Source: Mariannaea sp. PMI_226
Lineage: Eukaryota; Ascomycota; Sordariomycetes; Hypocreales; Nectriaceae
DNA: 64,000 bases
Reading direction: 5' to 3'
Assembly: GCA_024336345.1 (NCBI GenBank)
Contig: JANFOG010000001.1
Span: 1,054,001-1,118,000, forward strand
Below are positions 34,353 to 45,930 of the stretch, one piece after another (positions within the stretch are counted from its first letter, which is position 1; each line of letters begins with the position of its first letter). A program made the position numbers and the translations under genes. The notes under the pieces were generated by a model, which saw only the letters and a program-made list of their open reading frames with translations, ran no database searches and was not told where the DNA came from.

Positions 34353-36555
34353 ATGGCATGTCCAGTTATTGTAATTGAGTCCCCTCCCCCCCCAAAAAAA
34401 AACGTTTGTTGCCGCCACCAAACAGTCACTGGAAGAAGGAAAGGGGAGGGTGCATTCTTGTATATCACGATTGGGGATTGAATAGTGTCTACACCTTGGA
34501 TGTAGCGAGGTTTGGCATTACGCATATATATATCAATAAGACCAGAAGATGGTCCAAACATCGCGGGCGTTTTGGGAGCCTTGGTGGGCTGGGAGCAGGA
34601 AACCTGCCACTTACACTTGTTTAGACTTTGGATATCTTAATACACATTTTGGTACACTCACTTGGTTAATGCTCTCTTGTCCCCCCCCCCCCCTTTTTTT
34701 TTTTTTTCTTTCTTTTTCTTTCTCTTGTGATTGCCCGATATATATACAGTGCACGGTAATAGCAATGAAGGGGTCATGTTGGCATTTCGGTTGTTGGCTT
34801 GCAAGCAACGCCGCATTGGTCACTTGGTCTAAGGCGACGCGGGAGTAACCCAACAAACAGCAGATGCTGTGAATAAGAACAACACGGGGTGCCTGGGTTT
34901 ATTTGGCGTATGCTTGCGTCTCTGTTTCGAGCAAGAGGTATTTGCATGTTATGGCATCTCGTCCATGCCTTAGGGAGTAAACTTGCAACGCACATACAGC
35001 TAATATTCGCCAGTAACAGGGGACAGGGAAACTTACCACGAACAAGACACCTGCATCGTTGAGAAGGCACAAGCAAGTTTGCCTCATTGAGAGGAGAACT
35101 AGACACTCATCCGTTGACCAGTCTTTGGCTGAGCCCTGTTCAACATCCGCCCAGGTTCCAAACTTATACATGATAACAGATTGAAAAAGGGCAGCATGGC
35201 TTGAAGATATATATATGTGTGTGTTTGCGTATTCCTAGGCTCAATAGACGGCACAAAAAAAAAACGAAGTTAAAGTTTCGGTACGAGGCACAAAAAATTG
35301 CAATGTTCAAATGGTAACATTTCTAGCTAATTATCTAGTTGGAGCCCAACATTCAATTCCTCGGCCTGAAGTCGATTTCCATGGGCATACATATATAGTA
35401 GCGTTCCCAATACACATGATACCTCCTTTTTTTTCTTCCAATTATCCAAATGCCAAAGTGTGATTGTGATATAAGGCCAATGTGACCAAACAGGTCAACA
35501 TTGTCATATCGACAACACATTATACCCTATCGATCCATGTTGCAATCCCTCACATTAGGTCATCCCAGTTCACAAATATAAGAAGCACGCACAAACAGTA
35601 TCGAAAACAAAGTCAACAAAACAAAACCAAAGCATGCATCGAAAAGCAAGTCCCTAGAATCAAAAAGGAAAAGGAAAAAAAAAACATTCGTCATTTCAAA
35701 TCGCAAATGCGCAGCAACAACAACAGCAGCAGCGAAACAAAAATTCAGTTGTTAATACATGATGTCTTTGCTACCCCCAACCAAACCCCCCCTTTGAACA
35801 GCGTTTCCCATATTAGCCAACATGAGATGTTACTCCCCTCCCCTCCAGTCCTTTCTGAGTGAAGCAAGACATAGCACATCGAATGATCCATGTCCCTTCA
35901 TAGCGAGCCTCTTTCCCTTCGCTCGTCGTGTCGGCGTAATCTGTATGTGTCGTTCGTAGCACGTGCCGCATCCGCATGCTGCGTTTCCCTCGACTCGGTG
36001 TGAAGAGTTGAGAAGAGTGATCCTCCGCAGTGTTGTAAATCCCTCAATCTTTGGCGTGGTCTATATGCAACAATGAAAAGAGTAAAATAAAAAACAATTT
36101 GTGCGTGCCTCGGTTGCATCCATATCCCCTCTTATCCAGACTCATCTTTCACATCTCCAGACAGTCGAAAAGATGGCCAAGTTCAGCACCACATTCGTGA
36201 GCAGCAATATCGACGAGTTGGTGGTGGTCGGAGAGTGAGAGAATTGGCTGTTGGCTATCGTGGACAAAATCTGGACGAATTCCCGTGTGTAGATTGTTGC
36301 ATGTGTAAACCACCCACGTCGAGGTCTTTAAAAGAATTACCAAGATTTGATCATCATTTTCAAAGTAATAGAAAAAGAGAAATAAATCAGATCCATAAAA
36401 CGCCAATGCTCATGACTGTGTGCCCCAATTGCCCTTGCCTTACCCTCATTAAGCCAGTCAGGATTACCAATGTGGCCTCCGTTGGCGTATTTACAGTTGA
36501 CCACTCAGTGTCGTCGTGCCCCCTTCTTCATTTTCTTCTTCGGTTGGGTGGTGCT
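34353..36555. other. Convergent region between GH47 gene and FIG1
   Basis: About 2.2 kb holding the two 3' ends. No coding region can be supported. It contains a C13-T14 homopolymer junction at 34681-34707, A-rich runs near 35255-35265 and 35668-35685, and otherwise AT-rich unstructured sequence. Confidence 0.5.
34681..34707. repeat. C13 run followed directly by T14 run
   Basis: Thirteen C then about fourteen T in direct succession. It is a homopolymer junction prone to slippage and sequencing error, downstream of the GH47 stop. Confidence 0.7.
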
Positions 36556-37590
36556 CTACACCAAGGCGCTCAGCACGCTCATGCTGAGAATCATCACGAG
36601 CAACCCAATTGTGACAATGATGAGAAGGGCGAACGAGAACCAACCGAGGACCATGGCACTGGTACCAACACCAGACTTGACAACACCATTGCCGAAATCC
36701 TGAGCTATGACCGAGGCGGCTACCGAAGCCGTATGTTGCCACAGCACCGACACGAGCACAAAAATGGAGGCGATAAAGATGATTGCCAGGGCAATCTGGG
36801 AGACGAATCTCGAGGGAAAGGGCTTAACTTCACGCTCGGATCCTTCCGAATCTTCCTCTTCGTGCCAGCCGGGGAACGTAGCGAGGAGCAGGAGACAGAC
36901 AAAAGCGAAGATGATGGCAATAATGCTGCAAATCTAGTTAGTATGCGACAAGTATCAACATGAATAAGTGTAGTAAGACTTACATCAGGTATGGGAACAC
37001 AATCATATCCTTGAACTGAGCCGCCAACCAGATCAAGTTCAAGGGATCTTGATCAACCGAAACCTCCTTTGCGAGAGCGGTCGCGTTGTTGCTGCACAGC
37101 CACGAACCACCGTCTGGGTTGACACAGATGCCGAAGTAGCCAACTCGGGCCGCTAAGCGGGCGTCGCCGGCGATATTTGAAAGGGCTGTGTGGACGTTGT
37201 AATCAACCTGCGCAGTGTCGGGTGTTGCCGTATACGACTTGTAGTAGAGAGAGAGGAGGAAGATATCGGGGATAAGCGGTGATGATGATGAGCATCCTGC
37301 TAATAGTAGAGCTAAAAGGAGATATATGTTAGCCCGCTGAAACTTAGGTTGGAGGAAAACAATTCGTAACGTACAGAGCAGAATAATAGCCACTCCGATG
37401 AGAATCATCAGCACGTGGTGGTATCCAAGGAATGGTATAAATCCTAAAACATGGGGTTAGCCGACCTGACTCAAGTATCGGTAGCAAGCGTATCGGTTTA
37501 CTCACGGTACCATCCCACTTGGAACTTGGGCATTTTTGAATGAGAGCTACTGCTCGAGCTTGAGCCCGTGCCTGAGTCTGATGAACCCAT
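36556..37590 (-). CDS. FIG1: Fig1 family calcium regulator and membrane fusion protein
   Basis: Fig1 is a four-pass plasma-membrane protein of the low-affinity calcium uptake system, needed for mating-cell fusion in yeast and for growth and development in filamentous fungi. Four exons: 37506-37590, 37375-37443, 36984-37311 and 36556-36925; introns 37444-37505, 37312-37374 and 36926-36983. The model gives 283 residues. A Ser-rich cytosolic N-terminus leads to TM1 (HHVLMILIGVAIILLSLLLA). The large extracellular loop has the Fig1 signature YFGICVNPDGGSWLC, with both cysteines, and one N-glycosylation site (NNAT). TM2 to TM4 follow (IIAIIFAFVCLLLLATF; IALAIIFIASIFVLVSVLW; FSFALLIIVTIGLLVMIL). An acidic cytosolic loop (HEEEDSEGSE) separates TM2 from TM3. 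All junctions keep frame. Confidence 0.93.
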
Positions 37591-40427
37591 TTTCAGCGAG
37601 TGTGTACCAGTCCTCCTTCACGGTTCGGTGTTTCTTCCAACTTCGGGATGAGGAACTTGAGAGCACACCCACGTCCGTCCTCTTCGGGAGGATTGACGAA
37701 CGGGTTGCCTGACGAGCGCCGTTCAACGCAGCTAAGCGCAGAGAAGATGACCGAAGTAAGCCGTTCGATGACGGTATATTCGCGATCGCCTTTCGGTCAA
37801 GGAATGTCCCCGTGGCCTAGATAGAAATCCGGTCTGGTTTCCCACAGCTGTTGTCTCGGGAAACTTTCGATGAGTCCTATCGCAACGGAATGCGGGAGGC
37901 TTGTCTCGATTACTCGTGGGTTAGTCGTCAATCACAGAACTGTGCGTGGGCGTCGCTGGAATGCAAGCGGAACGGAACGAGGATGGGTCAGAAACAAGGA
38001 GCGAATGCTGGAGCCCTATTGAAGTGATAAGTGGCAACGAATGCGGGTGATAAAAAGGTTAAGTGTCAGTTGCAACGGAATGTTGTGTACGATGTCACAG
38101 TTGGCTTGCACGAAAGATTGTCCTGTGACCAGAGTGAGTTTGTTCCAAGCTCCAACCTTGTGTGTAGGAGAGAGGAAGAGGAAGAGAGATGGGGAGAGGG
38201 AGAGAGGGTGAGAGAGAGAGAATCTGTCAGGTCAGTACAGTCAAGTCAGGGTAACTACCAGAAGTTGAGAGCCTGTGACGGTATTGGGCGAATATGCGGA
38301 TGGCTGGGAGACTTGCGTTGAAGTGACCGATCCTCGACTTTTGGGAGAGCGAAGCTGCCGATGTACCCAGCCACGTTTTATTTACCGACGTTGGCTGGGT
38401 GACCATGACGTCCGGAGGTGGAGCCCAAAAAGGCAAGAGGACTCCAATGAGCAACAAGCAGTCTTGGGAGGGTTCCGGGGGGCAGGAGCTTTCGGGAGGG
38501 GCTCCATCGGCGCTTCAAGCCTCCAATGTGAGGAAAGTGGAGCGAATAGTGGGTCGGTTACCGGCACCGGGCAACCCGCACGTCTGTTCTGTTCTGTCAG
38601 GGGCCTTGGGGGCCTAAGTGCAACCTGCAAGGGCTACCGAGGATGGTGCATGCTTTTTTTGGGGAAGGGTGGTGGAATCCGAGACGATCCCCAACTCTGC
38701 CATACAAAGTAGGTATGGGTATGGTGCCTCTGATGAGTTTGGCGCGGTACTTCATTTTCGCAGAATCTCACACAGATCTACATGTACCATCTGTACAAAA
38801 TATGATAGGGATCACAGCATCAACCCTTCCAGGCATGGCACTTCACGTCATGACCAAGTTCGCGGTCCTTGCTCCTCCGCCTCCTCTTCTTCGCCAACGT
38901 CATCTCCAGTTATTCATGCTCAGTGCGCGCTCTCTCTCTCTCTCTCTATCTCCCTCTCTCTGCGCATTCGTCGTGCACAAGGCCACTTTTCTGCACTGCT
39001 GCATTTAGGCCTTGACTATGCCTGCAACAATCATCCAATGGTCGACTGTTCAAAAAAAATCGTCGGCCTTGGCTTACCCTCGTAATTTATTCTCCTCACT
39101 ACGTACGTATAGTTGGCCTCAGAAGCAGGTCTGGCTAGCGCTACAAAATAAATACGGCGCGCAGACTCGGGGTCAACGACATGGTCCCTCCTCAATGTCG
39201 TTGTCGTGGCGATTTGGCGTCGTTTCGTGGCCCTGGGAACTCCTTCGAGACTTCGCCTCACCAATTCTAGTCATCCATCTCTAGCGTCTCCCCTGTGAAT
39301 GTGAGCCTGGAATCCGCCTAGAGCCTAGGCAGCTTGGCATTCTATTCACCGTATTTATTAAGAAATAAGCTGCCACACAAATACAATAATTATGTGCTCC
39401 GCTGGGGGGTCTTGGTCCACGTAAGGTGGCGCAGGGATTCGATCGAGTTGATTTTTCTCCCCGGGCCCCTGCTCAGCTAGGAGAGACTCAGGATTGATGC
39501 ACCAGCTGGAACATGCTCACCTTGCTTTTTCTTTTTTCATTGTTGGTTCACTCCCTGCTCCCGCTGGAACTAAGGAGAGGAAGACTCATATGCCGAGGAT
39601 CCGAGCACTCTTCAACGATTTGAGATCCAAGATGGCAGAAAAGTCTGGTCTCTCCTGAATGGCATCGATCTAGGTCTCGTTTTTATCCACCTAAGAAATT
39701 GTTGACCACGTCCATATTGTTGTCAATGCCATGGCAGACGTCGCGGGTCTCCCTATGGTTCGCTTCACTTCCCCTTGCATCTCATCTCATCTTTGTCCAT
39801 CCAAAAGTCCTCGTCCTTATTTAGTAAAACAGCAAAACGTCCTGCTCCATTTGGTTGGCCAAAAAGATTACTCCGTACATAGGGGTGTCTGTGTTGCGGC
39901 CTATGCTCAGAGTAGGGAGTACTGTGTACTGTGTAGGTCTACGACTTTTCTAATACGGGCCCGTGTTATTTATTATTGGTTGCCCTACCTACCCCCCTAT
40001 CGTTGCCATTTACACCCAGCCATAGTCAATCCCGCTCTGCAACCTTCTTGGAATCAAAGAAGCGAACACACACCTGTGTAATTCCTTCTGTTAGCTGCCA
40101 AATGACAATATTCGTAGGCATCAGACTCAATCCAACCATCCATTTTTCTTTTGGTCTCGTTTTGAGGCCAGAAACGGAGATGCCCCTACTTAGTCCGTAT
40201 CATATGCGTATAGCGAGTTAATTGCATACCTGACCGTTGCCCGCCAATTTGTTCCGCACTCATGACATGTAATGCGCACGAACGAATTAACGCAAGGCAC
40301 AGGCCGAAATGTCGAGGTACCTCTCGTGGGGCAATCCCTCCCCACGTCATCCTCTTTTGTTAGACCCTGGAGACGTGTTCACGCCTCAAGCTCTATCAAC
40401 GTCACACAATTCCATTAGACCAAAAAA
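37591..40427. other. Divergent intergenic region, FIG1 / RINT1
   Basis: About 2.8 kb without a supportable gene. It has a purine-rich AG tract at about 38166-38222, a CT dinucleotide tract at about 38930-38960, and TACTCCGTA at 39869-39877. No clear core promoter element for either gene. A 113-codon ORF starting at 40309 runs out of frame across the RINT1 start. Confidence 0.5.
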
Positions 40428-42925
40428 ATGTCCTCCAGCGTTCAGTCCGCGCGGGGAACTTCCCTCGACATCCGGGTTGAGGACTTTCTCGACGACAAGT
40501 TGCAGTCTGCTGCAGATCTCGAGGACCTCCAATCTCTGCTTGTCAGCGTCGAGCTCCAGCGCAATCAGCTCCAGTCCCAGCTCGACAATGCCGTGCAAGA
40601 GCTTGAGCTTGCCCGTCGCGACGCCTTCGAGCGTCAAGATGTTATAGCTGAGCGCATACAAGAGTTCCAGGAGTTGGAAGAGGACATCGCCAAGCGTCAG
40701 CAGGTAGCTGCTAATACTGATGCCCCCGATCAGGCCATCGCTCGTTACAAAGAGTACGTCGACAAGATCAAGAACGTCGACCTAGCGCATAACTACCTCG
40801 TTCTCCTCCAGGACGTGGAGAAGCACCGATCCGAAGCCCGATCGCATCTACCAAAGAGTCCGCAAAACGCTCTCGAGCCATACACTAAGCTGAGGCAGCT
40901 TGCTACCACCTTGCGGGGCTTGCCGGCACAAGAAGGACTGCACCTTGTTGATCATGTAGAAAATGTCACAGAGTCGCTTTGGAATGAGATGAAGTCCATC
41001 ATGTCGACAGAGCTCGAGGCCATTTTGAAGCAGAGGAAGTGGCCCCAAGTCGACCTTGAATCCCAAATGGACGATGAATGGATCTCCTCGTTCGAAAAAC
41101 TCCTCGACCTACAACTCCCAGACATTCTCTACAGCCCTGGACCCGTGGCTTTGCTTCCAGTTGATGTCATGGCCAACATTTTCGTCACCGAGTTTCGCTA
41201 TCATTTCATGAGCGATAAGCAGACGAGCGCCCCCAAGGCATTCGGCACACATTGCCTTCCTTGGTTCATCTCACTCATTGAAAAGTGGGAGAACTTCTTC
41301 CGCAACAATCTCGGCCATCTCCTGGCTTCCAAGTTTCACGACACTCCAGTTGCAGATAATATGGCTTATCTAGACCCTGTATGCGCCTTGATTACTTCCA
41401 TGCTGCCCGTCCTCCGGGAGAAAACAATGGGTCTGGCTCAGGAAGCGGTCAAAAGCCCACCCTTCTTGAGTGGTTTTCTATCCCAGCTCATGGCTTTTGA
41501 CGAGGACATGCGAATAAGATTCCGCTACGATGGAGGAGATGCCGAAAACGGCTGGCTTGGGTTGAGCACACCCATCCTTGACGAACATTTCGAGACTTGG
41601 TTCCAGGCAGAGAAAGATTTTGCTCTAGAAAGATTCCAGACCATCATGGCATCGCAGGATAGCCGTAATATTGATTACGATCACGCTGGGAAGGGGAAGA
41701 TGAAGCCTACATTCGCAGCAGTCCAGATCACACACTTGCTCAGATCCATAACGGGCCAGTATACCCGGGTGCGCAACTTTAAGCAGAAGATTCGGTTCTT
41801 GATTGGGATTCAGTTAGAGATTCTTGACAGTTTTCACGATCGTTTGAGGGGCTCTCTCGAGGCATATCAATCCATCACATCGACCCTAGGCCGAACTCTG
41901 CATGGTGTCACCAAGGAGGAAATAGCCGCTCTCGAAGGCACCGGTGCCCTCGAGACGCTCTGCAAAGTGGTTGGCAGTTCCGACCATATCGTGCATACGC
42001 TCAAGGAATGGAGCAGTGAGGAGGTAGGCTATCCCGAATTACATCATGGGCTTTGGTGCGCAGTCATGGCTAACATTTATGACATAGTTCTTCATTTCAC
42101 TATGGGATGAATTGCAGACCCGTGCATCAAAAAGGCAGAGTAACAATATTACCAGCTCTCTCAGCTATGACGATGTCAAATGTCGCACCTCGTCGGCAGT
42201 TGGACAGGAAAGCGATAGCGGTGCCCTATTCGATGAGACCGTCATGGCATACAGCCAGCGCCGTAAGGCTGGCCTAGATCTTCTGGTCGGCGCGCTGGTA
42301 GAGTCCCACAGCAAAGCTTTCCGCCCCTACACCCATCACGTCCAGTGGACTACAGTTGGCGATATCAGCATTCTCGGTGTGTTTCCCTAATAATAAGACG
42401 TTACACTAGTCGTCAAGCCTCTATTCCTCTTTACTAACCTACGCTCTAGATATGGAGTCTGTTACCCCAGAACTAGACGAACCTCTCCGCATTCTCAGGC
42501 GGAACCTGGACTTTCTCAATCGAGCTCTCTCCACCGCCACCTTTCGCCGTGTCTGGCGTGATGCGCTCTCTAAGCTGCAGGACCTCCTCTGGCATGACGT
42601 CCTTGTCCGCCAGACCTTCACCACCTACGGTGCCACCCAATTCTTCCGGGACGTGGCCGTGCTTCGTGCCCTAGTTGACCGTTACATCCCCTCTGGCTCT
42701 TCTACCCTGGACAGCTTGCACGAGGGCGGTCGCCTGTTGAGCCTCCCAGTCGAGACTGGTGATGAAGGTGGTTTGACACTCAAGGTTGCCAGCGATCGGG
42801 TCTTCACAGATAATGATGAAGCTCGCCGGGTACTTGAGGAGATGGGACTAGCAGCCATCTCGCCACCAAATGCGCGAACTATTCTGCAAAGGCGTGTGGA
42901 GAATAGCGAGACTGTAGGGTGGTAA
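40428..42925 (+). CDS. TIP20: RINT1/Tip20 family vesicle tethering protein, Dsl1 complex
   Basis: RINT1/TIP1 family protein. In yeast Tip20 is part of the Dsl1 complex that captures COPI vesicles at the ER; the animal homologue RINT1 also has a checkpoint role. Three exons: 40428-42023, 42088-42376 and 42450-42925; introns 42024-42087 and 42377-42449; 786 residues. The N-terminus is coiled-coil (LEDLQSLLVSVELQRNQLQ and on to about residue 105). The CATCHR helical bundles follow, with PKAFGTHCLPWFISLIEKWE and the family region around LDEHFETWFQAEKDFALERF. The C-terminal part has DETVMAYSQRRKAGLDLLVG, ALVESHSKAFRPY and TPELDEPLRILRRNLDFL. Length is close to human RINT1 (792). The ATG at 40428 is preceded by AAAAAA, a favourable context. 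Confidence 0.93.
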
Positions 42926-43295
42926 AACAGGAGGGAGAAGAGAAGGAGAATAAGGGAAGAAGAGAGCCGGTAGAATTCCTGGATATCATTTTGTCTTCCT
43001 GAAAGAATAAAAAGTCCCTCAAGCCCTCAAAGTATGCTGGCTCCATCATCAATATACCACGCGAAGTTGAGTTCGGTGTTGAATCTTCTAATATACGTAA
43101 TCTAAATCCAAACAGAGAGGCTGGTTTGCTCATATCACAGCCTTATAGTACGTTATATGTGTGTTCCCCGTATTCTGAATGCCCGTATTCTGAATGACAC
43201 AAACCCCTATTTTTCATCCGTCGAGTAACTATCATCAAAGAGTGAAAAAAATAAAAAAAAATAAACAGTAAGTCAGAAGCTATTAAATGTGCCCC
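42926..43295. other. Convergent 3' region between RINT1 and mitochondrial carrier
   Basis: A 370-bp spacer with AT-rich sequence and a 15-bp direct tandem duplication at 43167-43196 (CCCGTATTCTGAATG twice). A/T-rich motif near 43245-43265. No gene. Confidence 0.6.
43167..43196. repeat. 15-bp direct tandem duplication
   Basis: CCCGTATTCTGAATG occurs twice with no spacer, exactly. It lies between two convergent genes and looks like a recent replication or repair duplication. Confidence 0.85.
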
Positions 43296-44480
43296 TTAAT
43301 TAAGAGCCCTCATAGTCATCTCGACGACGGCAAAAGTACCAGCACTGACAGGCATGGCACGGAGAAGGGTAGGCCCAATACCCTTCCAGAAGCCCGCGGC
43401 ACCCTCAGCGCGCCAGACGGTAGCAAAGCAATCCCGCATGGAGCGGTACCTCTGGTTGGGTCCGAAGCCGTCAGTCTGCATCTTGCTCTTGACCACGTCC
43501 AGAGGGTAGCTGCACAGCCAGAGGACCTCGCCAGCAAGTCCACCATAAAAGGCGATCTTGTAGGGCGCGATATCCTTTCGGTCAATGTGGTTGCGGGCGG
43601 CGTCGGCGTTCATGAGGTACTCAAAGGCTGTGAACCAGGAGCCGTAGGCGAAAGCCTCACGCCAGATGGTGACGGCCTGGCCCCGGTAGATGCCCTTCAG
43701 AATACCATCGTGCGCGCCGACCTTGCGGACACAGTCAAGAGGGCCATCGTACAATCGTCCAGCACCATGCGGCTGGCTCTGTAGGCGGATACGAATGTGC
43801 TCAATGGGGCCAGAGAGGACTGAGTTGGCGACACCAGCGAAAGCACCGGCACCGGCATACTGAGTGTAGGAGAGCTCGGGGGCAAGTCCGCGGGAAGTGT
43901 TGCGCTCCTCAAACCAGCGGCGAGCTTTGTGGAAGCCGCCGAATTGGACGGAGACACAGGCGCCAATTCCAATGAGAGGGGTCAATGTACCCTTGTAGAA
44001 GGCGAGGGCGCCCTCATTACGATAGATGGAGGTGGCGGCTTCGAGGGCGGACGAGTATTGAGTTGAGGTCTGGAGACGGACCTTGACAATGTCAAAGGGC
44101 TGGCCTGTTTTAAAAAAAAATTGTGTTAGTTGTATAGATAGACGAGGAAAATTGAGGAACCAGGCTCTTCAAGATAGGAAAAGAGAGGGAAGAGAGAGGG
44201 GAGAATGTCGACTTTTCGGAGGCTTGAGCCAGCCTTGTTCGGTACTTGTCGCAATCGCCTCCGAGACACCGACCCCCGAACGGATCGCTATCCCGGAAGG
44301 ATTGATCACACAATTGCCGCTGCTCCAGCACCAGACGAGAAAAAAAAATAACACTGCGATCAACTTACCAAGCAAAACCTGAGCGATGCCTCCCACGGCT
44401 CCTGAAAACAAGTCCTTAGCAGTCTGGAGGCTGCTGCTGGGCTGCGGCGATTCCACCTCGATGGCGATCGGGACGTCCAT
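43296..44480 (-). CDS. YMC1: Mitochondrial carrier protein, Ymc1/Ymc2 type
   Basis: Inner-membrane solute carrier of the SLC25 family, 306 residues. Exons 44369-44480 and 43296-44104, with a 264-nt intron, the longest in the window. Three tandem carrier repeats carry the signature P-x-[DE]-x-x-[KR]: QPFDIVKVRLQ, GPIEHIRIRLQ and YPLDVVKSKMQ. The region GTLTPLIGIGACVSVQFGGF closely resembles yeast Ymc1. The N-terminal 20 residues are acidic and not a presequence, as usual for carriers. In yeast Ymc1/Ymc2 are linked to glycine/glutamate-related transport and oleate metabolism; the substrate here is not determined by sequence. Carnitine/acylcarnitine and ornithine carriers are the next best alternatives. 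Confidence 0.87.
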
Positions 44481-44936
44481 TATTGCGCTTTGATTCCCCA
44501 CGGACCGCAGGTTGCAGAGAGAAAAAAAAAAGCCAATTGATCCTTTTGTCGGAGAAACACGAACAACGGTGCGATAAGAGTTGATGCAAGTTCGGTCGAG
44601 CGAAGAAAAGAGGACAGGAAAATGACACGCGAAGTCAGAAAGGAATAAAAAGGAAGAAGAGGGCGCAATGGAAAGATAAACCGGGCAAATAAAGAAAGAT
44701 ACTGCAGGCGCCGGCCGTCAAGATTGTTATCAAATCTGGGGTTTGTGGAGGGGCAGGGGCGCCCGGGCAAATGACGTGCTGAGATTACAAAGCCGTTACC
44801 GGCCGCTATGATCGCGGTTGCTATCGGGGCCCGGTATGTAACTAACCCAACCGAACGGCCTCTCTACAAGCATAGATCTTCAATCTTTCAAGAACCACGC
44901 CACTATAAGCTATACCATTAGACAGCCAGTACGGAG

Positions 44937-44964
44937 TCCTCCCACATATGTCCTCCCACATATG
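44937..44964. repeat. 14-bp direct tandem duplication
   Basis: TCCTCCCACATATG is present twice in exact tandem with no spacer, upstream of the carrier gene. Confidence 0.85.
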
Positions 44965-45307
44965 TACACGAGTAGATCGATTACATCTTTCACCCAAGGA
45001 CCAGAAGCTGATCCATGCGTCTATATTTCGGAAGGGACCTTAATCGTGATAATTGGGCACAACGTCCTGTCAGCCCTACAACGTGCTGTGTCGTACCCTC
45101 ACTCACGGGAACTCCGACAAGGTACTCGGTACCAACCATTCGACAACGGAATCACTGACTACATGTAGTAATTGGAATGCTTTCTTTTTCCCTTTCTCTC
45201 TCTCTCCCTTTCTTTCTTTTTTTTCTTCTTGCCGTACCCTTTCTTTACTCCAGAATACCCTACGTACATAGTCTCTGCGGGCACACATATTATTAGCTAG
45301 TCTTTAC

Positions 45308-45385
45308 CGAATTGGGTCGAGACACCCGAAATCCGGGATGTCGGCCTCGCGGGTTTCGGTTTGTCTCACCGGGCACCGACGGTCC
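45308..45385. repeat. GC-rich imperfect inverted repeat
   Basis: GAGACACCCGAAATCC at 45319-45334 can pair imperfectly with GGGTTTCGGTTTGTCTC at about 45351-45367. The element is markedly GC-richer than the AT-rich sequence around it. It could be a small transposon relic or a structured regulatory site. No coding content. Confidence 0.4.
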
Positions 45386-45930
45386 GGAGTTGTATGCCTA
45401 CCTCTACGTAGCAATGCCTACATCCTAGTCAATTTCTTCTAGCGGTATTTATCAATAGTAGTAGTGGTAGCAGTAGTGGTAGTGTTGGCCATCCCCACCA
45501 TACGACGAAGAAATGCACCGTAACTCTAGGTTGAAGAAGGTTATCTAGTTCTATGGAGAGAGCTGGGGCCGATGATGAGGAGAATGAGATCAAGTCAAAA
45601 GATATTCCACCTCTCCTCAGTAGGTATGTACATCTGCCATCTAATCACGGTCTACGGAAGAATTACATATCATTTTCTCTAGCTGCAAATTGCGTTGCCT
45701 CTAAGGGTTATGCGTTTCGTGCATCATTCATCGAAACGCCCATGCTTGCCTTAAAAGAATCAGAATTCAATATTCAATCAGAGCCCAACCATTGCGCCAT
45801 GACAGATATTCCACACAGCTTAATTCATGCTCAGCATCTCTGAAATGCAGGGTGGTCAATGTGCTGACATGTCATTTCCCATCTCTTGCTACAGCTGAAT
45901 AGTGTGTTCGCACCCTAAACTTCTCTCTCC

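Larger units (their letters stand above)
44481..45930. other. Intergenic region between carrier and COG3
   Basis: About 1.45 kb: carrier promoter on the left and COG3 3' region on the right. Contains a 14-bp tandem duplication (44937-44964), a near-match of the recurring 9-mer (TACGGAGTC, 44930-44938), a GC-rich hairpin element (45308-45385) and a GTA/GTG trinucleotide stretch (about 45457-45486). No gene is supportable. Confidence 0.5.

Noticed and set aside
38380..38420. Resemblance to the GGGTGGGTGACCACC part of dispersed 5S rRNA genes
   Set aside because: Only about a dozen bases match; the rest of a 5S gene is absent.
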